Below are positions 25,580 through 32,734 of a DNA stretch of 52,651 bases, piece after piece. Each line of letters begins with the position of its first letter. Position 1 is the first letter of the stretch. A program made the translations under genes and the position numbers. Source of the stretch: an uncultured Clostridia bacterium (lineage in GTDB: Bacteria; Bacillota; Clostridia; Christensenellales; CAG-917); the NCBI GenBank assembly GCA_947589475.1, contig CANQBO010000014.1:1-52651 (forward strand), in the 5' to 3' direction. The notes beneath the pieces were generated by a model that made no database searches, was not told the origin of the DNA, and saw only the letters and a list, made by a program, of their open reading frames with translations.

Positions 25580-26845
25580 ATGCAAGATGCCGCTACATTG
25601 CAAATTGGAGGTACCGAAATAACTCACTCAACTTGCGTTGAGATCGTCACGGAAGAAGAAGCTAAAGCAAAATTCATAGACGATATTTTTAAGAGATGTT
25701 ATTGTGATGAAGATTTTAAGGAAAGATTGAAAAATAACCAAAATAAGGTAAGCGTTGAACTTCAATATTTTCCCTATTATGATTTGCATGCCACTGTAAC
25801 GTCACTTCACTATACAAAGCGCGAACATTTCTATTACACCACCGGTTATCATGGTACTGTAAGCGGCAATACCGTAACGATCCATGAAGACATAGATTCG
25901 GACAGTTATGATGTTGAAGTTGACAAAGACGCTTACGACTTAAAAGGGAGCATATATGCAGATAGCTTTTCTAATCATAATTTAACTAACATTGTATATT
26001 ATGATAACATAATCCGAGAATATAAGGATCTCTCTCAAAAATGTGCGTCTAACGGCGGTTTTTTGGATATTACACCCGTTGTAGACGACGATTTTTACGA
26101 GGAAGTCAAAAAAGAGATAGTGTTTTCAGAAAACCAGTTGAGAGATAATGGTCTGACAGATGCAGTCAAAGAATATATACGTCCTAATGGTCGCGATCCT
26201 CATTTTAGCGCTACATATACCTGTCATATATATTGGTGCCCTGTTTATAAAATCACATTTGAAAATGCATATTGCTATATACATGGGTTGACCGGAGAAT
26301 TTATATGCAAAATTGAATATCCTCGCTCAAAGGAGTATGACTTAATTAAACAGCACTGTGCCGAAGAAGATTCAAAACTAAAGAAAAAATGTGTACCGCT
26401 ATATATTTTCCTTATACTGTTTAATATTGCCGAACTCGTAACGCTGATGAGTTTATCCATTCCGAACATAATGAAATATCAAGGCGTTATGGAAGGAGGC
26501 GATCGGGGATTATACTGGTTTTTCATTGTACTGTCATTTATAGTATGGTTTGTTTATAATATTATTGGATTAAAACATTTCTATTCAGATTGGTTTGAAG
26601 GAAATATAATAACATATAGATTTATTGAATATGAAAAGAAACCCGACTACGGATATAAAAAATTTGACTATAAGAAAGAAAGCAAAAGTTGGTTCTCAAG
26701 TAATTTCTTATCCTCTTTGATAATGATAGGTATTCCGATAGTCCATTTCGGTTTAGGTTTTTTGATATTTGACTTTATTGTCGACCTTGAAAACGCCGAC
26801 AAATTGCAAGAGGCGGCAAGTATGTTGTTCCATATGTTCGTGTGA
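25580..26845 (+). CDS. AT-rich membrane protein of unknown function controlled by an XRE repressor
   Basis: Not recognised. The 421-residue product has a soluble N-terminal part of about 275 residues, with many Tyr and Asp, an extended YxY-rich beta-like section (VELQYFPYYDLHATVTSLHYTK pattern) and paired Cys/His in a CHIYWCP segment. Three or four membrane helices follow (YIFLILFNIAELVTLMSL, FFIVLSFIVWFVYNIIGL, and two near FLSSLIMIGIPIVHFGLGFLIFDF). I start at ATG 25580 because GGAGGGG is at 25567-25573; an in-frame TTG at 25565 overlaps that site. Base composition is clearly more AT-rich than the surrounding genes, a sign of transfer. Confidence 0.85.
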   Translation: MQDAATLQIGGTEITHSTCVEIVTEEEAKAKFIDDIFKRCYCDEDFKERLKNNQNKVSVELQYFPYYDLHATVTSLHYTKREHFYYTTGYHGTVSGNTVTIHEDIDSDSYDVEVDKDAYDLKGSIYADSFSNHNLTNIVYYDNIIREYKDLSQKCASNGGFLDITPVVDDDFYEEVKKEIVFSENQLRDNGLTDAVKEYIRPNGRDPHFSATYTCHIYWCPVYKITFENAYCYIHGLTGEFICKIEYPRSKEYDLIKQHCAEEDSKLKKKCVPLYIFLILFNIAELVTLMSLSIPNIMKYQGVMEGGDRGLYWFFIVLSFIVWFVYNIIGLKHFYSDWFEGNIITYRFIEYEKKPDYGYKKFDYKKESKSWFSSNFLSSLIMIGIPIVHFGLGFLIFDFIVDLENADKLQEAASMLFHMFV

Positions 26846-26890
26846 AAAAACGCGCAAAACATCAACAAGTCGTGAGTTTTGAACATAGAA

Positions 26891-26922
26891 AAAGCGTTCG
26901 CAAATTGCGGACGCTTTGTTTT
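26891..26922. terminator. Bidirectional terminator between the membrane protein and fhs
   Basis: Imperfect 10-bp stem AAGCGTTCGC / GCGGACGCTT (26892-26901 / 26907-26916) with a short AAATT loop. T-rich tracts occur on both strands, matching the convergent genes. Confidence 0.82.
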
Positions 26923-26974
26923 TACAACTTAAAATCTCAAGTCAAATCGACGCTTTGAAGTCAAAATTCTCACA

Positions 26975-28654
26975 TCAGAACAGACCCGTGATGACGCCGT
27001 CGTTGGAGACGTCGATGCGCTCCGCGGCGGGGGATTTGGGAAGTCCCGGCATCGTCAAGATGTCGCCCGTGAGCACGACGACAAAGCCCGCTCCCGCGCT
27101 GACTTTGACATTCTTGACGGTGACGTCGAAGTTTTTGGGCGCGCCGAGTTTTGTGGGATCGTCGCTGAAGCTGTACTGCGTCTTTGCTATGCAGACGGGA
27201 CATTTGCCAAAGCCCAGCTCCTCAAGCCTCTCTATCTGCTTTGTTGCGTTGGGCATATAGATGACTCCCCTGCCGCCGTACACCTTTGTGACGACAGCGT
27301 TTATCTTCTCTTTAAGCGACATATCGTCGGAATATGAATAGGTGAAGTTGCCCTTCTCCTCCTCGGTGAGGCGGACGACTTCGCGCGCGAGCGCCTCTCC
27401 GCCCTTGCCGCCCTCAGCCCAAACCGTGGACAGGACGGTGTTGACTCCGAGTTCGCGGCACTTTTTGATGACAGCGTCTATTTCCGCGTCCGTATCCGTC
27501 GGGAAGCGGTTGATCGCGACTACGCACGGCAGTCCGTATACGTTTTTGATGTTGGAAACATGCCTAAGCAAGTTTGGAAGTCCCTTCTCTAGCGCGGCGA
27601 GGTCCTCAGTCGCGAGTTCCGTCTTTTTGAGGCCGCCGTGCATCTTTAGCGCCCGCACCGTAGCGACTATGACGACTGCGTCGGGAGTAAGCCCCGCCAT
27701 GCGGCACTTGATATCGAGGAATTTTTCCGCGCCGAGGTCCGCGCCGAAGCCCGCTTCCGTGACGGTGTAATCGCCGAGCGAAAGCGCGAGTTTTGTGGCT
27801 ATCACAGAGTTGCAACCGTGCGCTATATTGGCGAACGGTCCGCCGTGAACGATCGCTGGAGTGCCCTCCAAAGTCTGCACGAGGTTGGGTTTTAGCGCGT
27901 CCTTGAGGAGCGCCGCCATAGCCCCTACCGCCTTAAGATCGCCCGCCGTGACAGGCTTGTCGTCGTAGGTGTAGCCTACAATGACGCGGGACAGTCTCGC
28001 CTTGAGGTCCTCTATGTCGCTTGCGAGGCACAGCACCGCCATGATCTCGCTTGCAACTGTGATGTCAAAGCCGTCCTCGCGCGGGACGCCGTTCGCCTTG
28101 CCGCCCATGCCGTCCACGATGAAGCGGAGCTGTCTGTCGTTCATATCCACGCAGCGCTTCCACGTGATCTTGCGCACGTCTATGCCGAGAGCGTTGCCCT
28201 GCTGGATGTGGTTGTCCAGCATCGCCGCAAGCAGGTTGTTTGCCGCGCCGATAGCGTGAAAGTCACCCGTAAAGTGCAGATTTATGTCCTCCATAGGCAC
28301 GACCTGCGCATATCCGCCTCCTGCCGCGCCGCCCTTTACGCCGAACACGGGTCCGAGAGAAGGCTCTCTAAGCGCGACCATCACGTTTTTGCCTATACGC
28401 TTCAGCCCGTCCGCAAGTCCGACCGTAGTCGTAGTTTTGCCCTCGCCCGCGGGCGTAGGAGTGATCGCCGTGACGAGAATGAGCTTGCCTCTGTGCCCTG
28501 CGCGCTCTTCCATAATGCGCTTATAGTCGAGCTTTGCCTTGAAATTGCCGTACTGTTCGACATACTCGGGCTTGATGCCCGCGCGCTTTGCGATCTCGAG
28601 GATGTGCAACATCTTGTAGCTTTGAGCGATCTCAATATCCGATCTGATTGTCAT
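26975..28654 (-). CDS. fhs: Formate--tetrahydrofolate ligase
   Basis: Makes 10-formyl-THF from formate, THF and ATP; it feeds purine and one-carbon metabolism and, in acetogens, the methyl branch of the Wood-Ljungdahl pathway. The 559-residue length is normal. Signatures: P-loop-like [58 protein letters not shown], and [12 protein letters not shown]. The start at ATG 28654 has GGAG at 28661-28664; upstream in-frame codons are not supported. No other Wood-Ljungdahl genes are in the window, so acetogenesis cannot be claimed. Confidence 0.97.
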   Translation of the reverse strand: MTIRSDIEIAQSYKMLHILEIAKRAGIKPEYVEQYGNFKAKLDYKRIMEERAGHRGKLILVTAITPTPAGEGKTTTTVGLADGLKRIGKNVMVALREPSLGPVFGVKGGAAGGGYAQVVPMEDINLHFTGDFHAIGAANNLLAAMLDNHIQQGNALGIDVRKITWKRCVDMNDRQLRFIVDGMGGKANGVPREDGFDITVASEIMAVLCLASDIEDLKARLSRVIVGYTYDDKPVTAGDLKAVGAMAALLKDALKPNLVQTLEGTPAIVHGGPFANIAHGCNSVIATKLALSLGDYTVTEAGFGADLGAEKFLDIKCRMAGLTPDAVVIVATVRALKMHGGLKKTELATEDLAALEKGLPNLLRHVSNIKNVYGLPCVVAINRFPTDTDAEIDAVIKKCRELGVNTVLSTVWAEGGKGGEALAREVVRLTEEEKGNFTYSYSDDMSLKEKINAVVTKVYGGRGVIYMPNATKQIERLEELGFGKCPVCIAKTQYSFSDDPTKLGAPKNFDVTVKNVKVSAGAGFVVVLTGDILTMPGLPKSPAAERIDVSNDGVITGLF

Positions 28655-28834
28655 AAAAATCTCCAAAAGTTTATTTGACAAATAATATACTATACATTTT
28701 TTTGCCTTTTGTAAAGTTTTCGCGCGAGATTGAGCTGTTTTTATAAAAAAACTCATTATTTTTTTTAAAATATTATACATTCTAAGAAAAAGAGTATATA
28801 CTTTATACGGTAAAAAAATTTAGGAGGCATAAAA

Positions 28835-29221
28835 ATGAAAGATTTTGCAAAAAAGTATCTCAACAGTTACAATGGTTTCAGCAAGATCGTCAAGATTTTG
28901 CTCTGCCTGCTTTGGGACATCCCGTCCACGCTGTACAGATTTTCAAAGAGCGCGCTCAAGGAAAATACTCTCGGCATGATTTTGGCGATCGTGTTGGGAC
29001 TTTTCGGCGGCTGGATATTGTTTGTCATCGACATCGTGTCGCTCCTTATCAAGGATAAGTTGCTGTGGCTTGACGACTTCGGTTTGGACGAGGACAAGAT
29101 GGCGACAACTACAAAGTCCGAGGAAGCCCCTCAAGCAGAGGCTCCCGCAAAGGAAGAGAAAAAAGAGGAAGCTCCCGCCGAGGATGACTCACCCGCCGTT
29201 GACGGCGAGATCGAGGACTGA
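28835..29221 (+). CDS. Small membrane protein with acidic Ala/Glu/Pro tail
   Basis: A 128-residue protein with AGGAGG ribosome site. After an amphipathic N-terminus (KDFAKKYLNSYNGFSKIVKILLCLLWDIPSTLYRF), one strong hydrophobic segment (LGMILAIVLGLFGGWILFVIDIVSLLI) forms one long or two short membrane helices. The last 40 residues are an EEAPQAEAPAKEEKKEEAP-type tail like the one on MscL in this window. Family not recognised. It has its own terminator and is divergent from fhs. Confidence 0.8.
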   Translation: MKDFAKKYLNSYNGFSKIVKILLCLLWDIPSTLYRFSKSALKENTLGMILAIVLGLFGGWILFVIDIVSLLIKDKLLWLDDFGLDEDKMATTTKSEEAPQAEAPAKEEKKEEAPAEDDSPAVDGEIED

Positions 29222-29241
29222 CCCTATATCCGCAAATATGC

Positions 29242-29270
29242 AAGAAGGCGCTTTAAGGCGCCTTCTTTTT
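29242..29270 (+). terminator. Terminator of the small membrane protein gene
   Basis: Stem AAGAAGGCGC / GCGCCTTCTT (29242-29251 / 29258-29267) with a 6-nt loop and T-run. Confidence 0.92.
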
Positions 29271-29323
29271 GATAGTATGCACAAAATTTAACCGCCGACA
29301 AATCATTTTTCCGCTTCGATTTA

Positions 29324-29863
29324 TCAATTGCGGTGCAACAGGATATATTTCATTATGGCATAGCATGTTTTGCCGTCCCTTATCTCGCCCGAAGTCACCT
29401 TGTCTATCGCCTCCGCGACGGGCATGCGCACGACGTTCAAAAATTCGTCGCTGTCGGGGTGCGCATTGCTCTGCTCAAGTCCGTCGGCGACAAAAATATA
29501 AATCTTTTCGTCAGTGTAGCCGGGAGAGGGATAGATGACGCCGTACGACTCTATGCTTGCCGCCTTAAGCCCCGTTTCTTCCTCCAGCTCGCGCGCCGCC
29601 GTGACACAAGGGTCCTCCCCCGCCTCCAACTTGCCCGCGGGTATCTCAAGGAGTACCTCGCGATAGGGATAGCGGAATTGCCTGACAAGATACACCTGCC
29701 CGTCGTCTATCGCAAGTACAGCCGCGCCGCCGCGGTGCTCGACGTATTCGCGCTTTGCCGCTCTGCCGTCGGGAAGCAACACATCGTCCACGCGCAGATT
29801 GATTATGCGTCCGTCATACAGCTTGTTTGCCTTGACCTCTTTTTCTACAAGTTTTTCGTCCAT
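29324..29863 (-). CDS. NUDIX hydrolase, ADP-ribose pyrophosphatase type
   Basis: A 179-residue protein hydrolysing nucleoside-diphosphate-X substrates, most likely ADP-ribose to AMP and ribose-5-phosphate. The NUDIX box is complete, beginning GKLEAGEDPCVTAARELEEE and ending TGL, in the G-x5-E-x7-REUXEEXGU order. The upstream EYVEHRGGAAVLAI and YLVRQFRYPYREVLLEIPAG segments match the ADPRase (NudF/YqkG) subfamily, as does a Pro (SPGYTDE) after the box. GAGGG precedes the start. Apparently a single-gene unit. Confidence 0.92.
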   Translation of the reverse strand: MDEKLVEKEVKANKLYDGRIINLRVDDVLLPDGRAAKREYVEHRGGAAVLAIDDGQVYLVRQFRYPYREVLLEIPAGKLEAGEDPCVTAARELEEETGLKAASIESYGVIYPSPGYTDEKIYIFVADGLEQSNAHPDSDEFLNVVRMPVAEAIDKVTSGEIRDGKTCYAIMKYILLHRN

Positions 29864-30052
29864 AAGCCCTCATGAGATGTTTATATGACAATTATACAGC
29901 GAAGTTTCGCATTTCACAACATAAAAATCGCATGATTTGCTATTGCAGAACATGGAAACCCCATATGCGCTCGGAACGACATAAAACCGCGGGATTTCTC
30001 GAAAAGCTCGGAATGACAACAATATAACGCGTCATGTTGAGTAATATGGGAC
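29864..30052. other. Gene-free spacer with degraded repeat remnants
   Basis: No ORF. Fragments such as CGGGATTTCTCG and GCTCGGAATGACA look like pieces of dispersed intergenic repeats, but no full copy is visible in the window. Confidence 0.4.
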
Positions 30053-30129
30053 CCCCGCAAAAACACATAGTGGTTTTACGGGGTATAGGATACGGGGTCC
30101 CCGCAAAAATACGCAGTGTTTTTGCGGGG
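30053..30129. repeat. Two tandem hairpins of one repeat family
   Basis: Hairpin 1: CCCCGCAAAAACAC / GTGGTTTTACGGGG (30053-30066 / 30070-30083). Hairpin 2: CCCCGCAAAAA / TTTTTGCGGGG (30099-30109 / 30119-30129). The two units share sequence and orientation and lie 15 bp apart in a gene-free spacer, like REP/BIME-type or non-autonomous mobile palindromes. Confidence 0.8.
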
Positions 30130-30184
30130 TAAATCGGGCACCTTACTTCGTAATGGCATCATGCCCTTAGCAAAATACAAGCGT

Positions 30185-30213
30185 TTGACATCTCCGCCCT
30201 ACCCTGTTATAAT
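30185..30213 (+). promoter_or_regulatory. Perfect consensus promoter of thiN, leaderless arrangement
   Basis: TTGACA (30185-30190), 17 bp, TATAAT (30208-30213), then only 6 nt to ATG 30220. Transcription should begin at or within a base or two of the start codon. Confidence 0.85.
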
Positions 30214-30219
30214 TTGCGT

Positions 30220-30828
30220 ATGAAAGTTGCGATAGTTTTGAATTGCGGCAAACCCATTCAGCGCAAAATATGCGCAGACAAGATCATATGCTGTGACGGC
30301 GGCTACCTTTGGTGTCCCGTCCCGCCCGACGTCTTGCTGGGCGACTTCGACTCCATGGATAAACCCGAAGATTTCGAGGGCGAAATTGTCGAGCACGACT
30401 CTCACAAGAACGCGGGCGACGGGGAACTTGCAGTATACTACGCTAAGGAAGCGCTGGGCGCGGACGAAGTCGTCTTTTACGGAGTGCTCGGCGGCAGATA
30501 CGACCATACGCTTTGCAACTTCGCCATAATGCGCCTCGCCACGGACCTCGGCATGACGGCAAGCGCGCAGGAAGACGGACTGAATTTGTATCTCGTACGA
30601 GACGAACTCGATCTGCCTACGCAAAAAGGCGAAACCATCTCCATCCTCCCCTTAGGCGGGGGCGCGATCGTTGACTGCTCGCAAAATCTCGAATATCCCC
30701 TCGACGACCTGCTCCTCACCGCGTCCGACTCCCGCGGACTTTCAAACGTATCCAAAGGAGGCAAAGTGCGCATATCCGTAAAAGCGGGCACCGTGCTCGT
30801 ATTCAGATATTTGCTTCGACAAAATTAA
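30220..30828 (+). CDS. thiN: Thiamine pyrophosphokinase
   Basis: Converts thiamine + ATP to thiamine pyrophosphate + AMP, the last step of salvage. The 202-residue protein shows the ThiN pattern: CCDGGYLW near the N-terminus, VLLGDFDSM (metal/substrate Asp pair), KNAGDGELAVYYA, YGVLGGRYDHTLCNFAIM and, near the end, LLTASDSRGLSNVS. The KNAGD segment replaces the more usual KDxTD. ATG 30220 starts immediately after the -10 box with no ribosome site, so a leaderless mRNA is likely. Together with the TPP-riboswitch-controlled ThiT-like transporter gene it supports thiamine salvage; no biosynthesis genes are in the window. Confidence 0.93.
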   Translation: MKVAIVLNCGKPIQRKICADKIICCDGGYLWCPVPPDVLLGDFDSMDKPEDFEGEIVEHDSHKNAGDGELAVYYAKEALGADEVVFYGVLGGRYDHTLCNFAIMRLATDLGMTASAQEDGLNLYLVRDELDLPTQKGETISILPLGGGAIVDCSQNLEYPLDDLLLTASDSRGLSNVSKGGKVRISVKAGTVLVFRYLLRQN

Positions 30829-30854
30829 GCGACATATGAAAAAATTATTACATG

Positions 30855-30881
30855 AAAAAGCGGCGATTTCGCCGCTTTTTT
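30855..30881. terminator. Bidirectional terminator between thiN and the chaperone-GTPase locus
   Basis: Near-perfect palindrome AAAAAGCGGCGA / TCGCCGCTTTTT (30855-30866 / 30869-30880) with A/T tracts on both sides. It serves thiN on the plus strand and the long minus-strand locus. Confidence 0.9.
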
Positions 30882-30958
30882 CATATACATCGCAATTTGT
30901 GCGAGATGTCTTCAAGTCGAATACATTCGCGACGCAACTTAGTCGCACATATTCTTTC

Positions 30959-32449
30959 TTAGACCTTTTTGCCCCAGAAATTCTTGAGGTTGATGGACGC
31001 GCTCGCTTTGTCGATGAGCCACAGAGCGGGTTCCTCCACGCCTTCAGGCGTAAAGTCGGAGCCGTCCTCGACGTGTCCCAAAGCGCTGCAGGTGAAGAAT
31101 TGTATACTCTTGAATTTTGATTTGAGGCTGTTGAGGAAGTTGTCCTCTTCGTACTCTATCAAGAATTGCTCGCAAACTTTGTTGCACGCCTCGTACTTTG
31201 ACTTGACGTCGTTCTCTTGCATATATCTCCTGACCGCAGTATCTCCGATCTTTTCTTCGAGTCCTGGAATATCGCATTTTGTGAAAACGACAGCCACGTC
31301 CGTCTTTATCATGTTTTTGGAATTGAGGCAATTCATGTTTTGCAGGTTGTTGATCAAGGTGTCCAAAACCTCGTCCATGCCCTTCTCGCTGGCGCCGTAC
31401 TTCGACAAGTCTATAGTATCGGCGACTTCTTCTCTGAATCTCTTTAGAGAAAGCGGGTCGACCATCATCAGAAAAGCGTTGGCATACTTAAATCCGATCT
31501 GACTGCCGACTTCGTCGTTGCGCTCATAGGCTTCGCCCGCAACGTCGCATATCGAGATCAAATTTCTGACCTTTTCCCCTTTTGGAGTCAAATAGAACTG
31601 ATAATATCTGAGACGCAAATCGTTTGTCTTTTCAGGCAGACGACCGTTTTCCATATTCTGTTTGTTCTCCTCGTAATCGTCGCCGAGCGCGTCGTTGGGC
31701 TTATAGCTGAAGTCCAAACCATACTTTGACTCGGCATTTGCTTCGATCTGAGAGATCGCCATGCTTATGTAGCAGGTCTTTCCCGAACTCGGACCGCCGA
31801 CGACCGGGATGGGGATGTCCACCTGAAGCGAACCGTCCAATTCGTAACCGCAGTCGGGACATACCCACTGTCCTGCTTGTTTGTGACGTCCGTTGAAGAA
31901 TGTGGTCTTAAGTTTGCGGCCGCATTCGCAGTGTCTTACAAAGACGCCGTATTTTGCGCTCGGCACAAGTCTGGAGTGCTTTCTGCCGCAAGTGCAGACG
32001 TATGCGGGCAGATCGAATTTGTTTTGACAGTTTGGGCACCCCGAGGAGATCTTCTTACATGATCTGTACACCCAGTCGGCAAAAGTCACGATGAGATATG
32101 CGATGTAGAAGCCCAGCATGACCAACAACAACACGGTGCCCTGTATCGCGGATAATACGGCGCAAATGACAGGAGTCATGACCGCGCTGATTATCAATCT
32201 TCCGAGAGAAAGACCAAACACAAACGCATAGCCTATCGCCCTGAAAAAGCTCTGGAAAGGCTCGTAGTCCAATGTGATGACGTCTCTTGCATTTTCGTAA
32301 AGTTCTTCCGCAGATTCTACGACCGCTTCCCAACTGTCGACAATGACATCTCCGCACGATTGAAACGTTTCGTAAATGGTCTCGCCAAACTCGTGGTAGC
32401 CGTCTCTGAAAAAGTAATTTATTTCTGCAGGTTGTTTTTCCATTTTCAT
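30959..32449 (-). CDS. Membrane-anchored zinc-ribbon TRAFAC GTPase (double-GTPase type 2-like)
   Basis: A 496-residue protein, last in the ten-gene locus. The N-terminal part has hydrophobic segments at about residues 65-130 (AIGYAFVFGLSLGRLIISAV; GTVLLLVMLGFYIAYLIV). Zinc-ribbon cysteine pairs follow: CPNCQNK, CTCGRK, CECGRK, CPDCGYE. A Ras-like GTPase domain comes last: P-loop VVGGPSSGKTCYIS, switch-II ICDVAGEAYE (DxxGE), base-recognition FTKCDIPG (TKxD). This matches TRAFAC GTPases predicted by comparative genomics to work in pairs with a GAP1-type partner (recalled, not searched). ATG 32449 follows AAGGAGG, which overlaps the end of the small membrane gene. Probably the effector or scaffold arm at the membrane (inference). 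Confidence 0.85.
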   Translation of the reverse strand: MKMEKQPAEINYFFRDGYHEFGETIYETFQSCGDVIVDSWEAVVESAEELYENARDVITLDYEPFQSFFRAIGYAFVFGLSLGRLIISAVMTPVICAVLSAIQGTVLLLVMLGFYIAYLIVTFADWVYRSCKKISSGCPNCQNKFDLPAYVCTCGRKHSRLVPSAKYGVFVRHCECGRKLKTTFFNGRHKQAGQWVCPDCGYELDGSLQVDIPIPVVGGPSSGKTCYISMAISQIEANAESKYGLDFSYKPNDALGDDYEENKQNMENGRLPEKTNDLRLRYYQFYLTPKGEKVRNLISICDVAGEAYERNDEVGSQIGFKYANAFLMMVDPLSLKRFREEVADTIDLSKYGASEKGMDEVLDTLINNLQNMNCLNSKNMIKTDVAVVFTKCDIPGLEEKIGDTAVRRYMQENDVKSKYEACNKVCEQFLIEYEEDNFLNSLKSKFKSIQFFTCSALGHVEDGSDFTPEGVEEPALWLIDKASASINLKNFWGKKV

Positions 32450-32461
32450 TTTTATCCCTCC

Positions 32462-32722
32462 TTATCCGATGGCGCTCATTGCGATAAAGTATGCGGGTAC
32501 TCCTATGATCGCCGCAATGAAAAGTCCTATCACTATGTACAACAATATCTTGAGGAAGGGATTGCTGATGCTTCGATGTATCCCGAGCACGCAGTTTTTA
32601 ATAGCGGTATAAATTCCCACAAAAACTGCGATGACAACACCCACACCCACTGACAAAGCGATAGACGCCAGGACTAATCCTATAAGGATGATAAAGAATA
32701 GGATCACTAGTACATAAATCAT
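32462..32722 (-). CDS. Small hydrophobic membrane protein of the chaperone-GTPase locus
   Basis: An 86-residue, almost wholly hydrophobic product with two or three membrane helices (MIYVLVILFFIILIGLVLAS..., VGVGVVIAVFVGIYTAI, LKILLYIVIGLFIAAIIGV). No catalytic motif. It lies between the GAP1-like gene and the membrane GTPase with 12-bp gaps on both sides, so it is almost surely co-translated. Roles such as membrane anchor partner or pore former are possible; sequence does not decide. Confidence 0.8.
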   Translation of the reverse strand: MIYVLVILFFIILIGLVLASIALSVGVGVVIAVFVGIYTAIKNCVLGIHRSISNPFLKILLYIVIGLFIAAIIGVPAYFIAMSAIG

Positions 32723-32734
32723 ATCATCTTGACC

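Noticed and set aside
26975..28780. Longer fhs starting at 28780
   Set aside because: The extra 42 residues are Lys/Ile-rich leader sequence. ATG 28654 has a ribosome site and matches the family N-terminus.
30053..30129. CRISPR-like short repeats
   Set aside because: Only two related palindromic units, 15 bp apart, with no repeat-spacer periodicity and no cas genes in the window.
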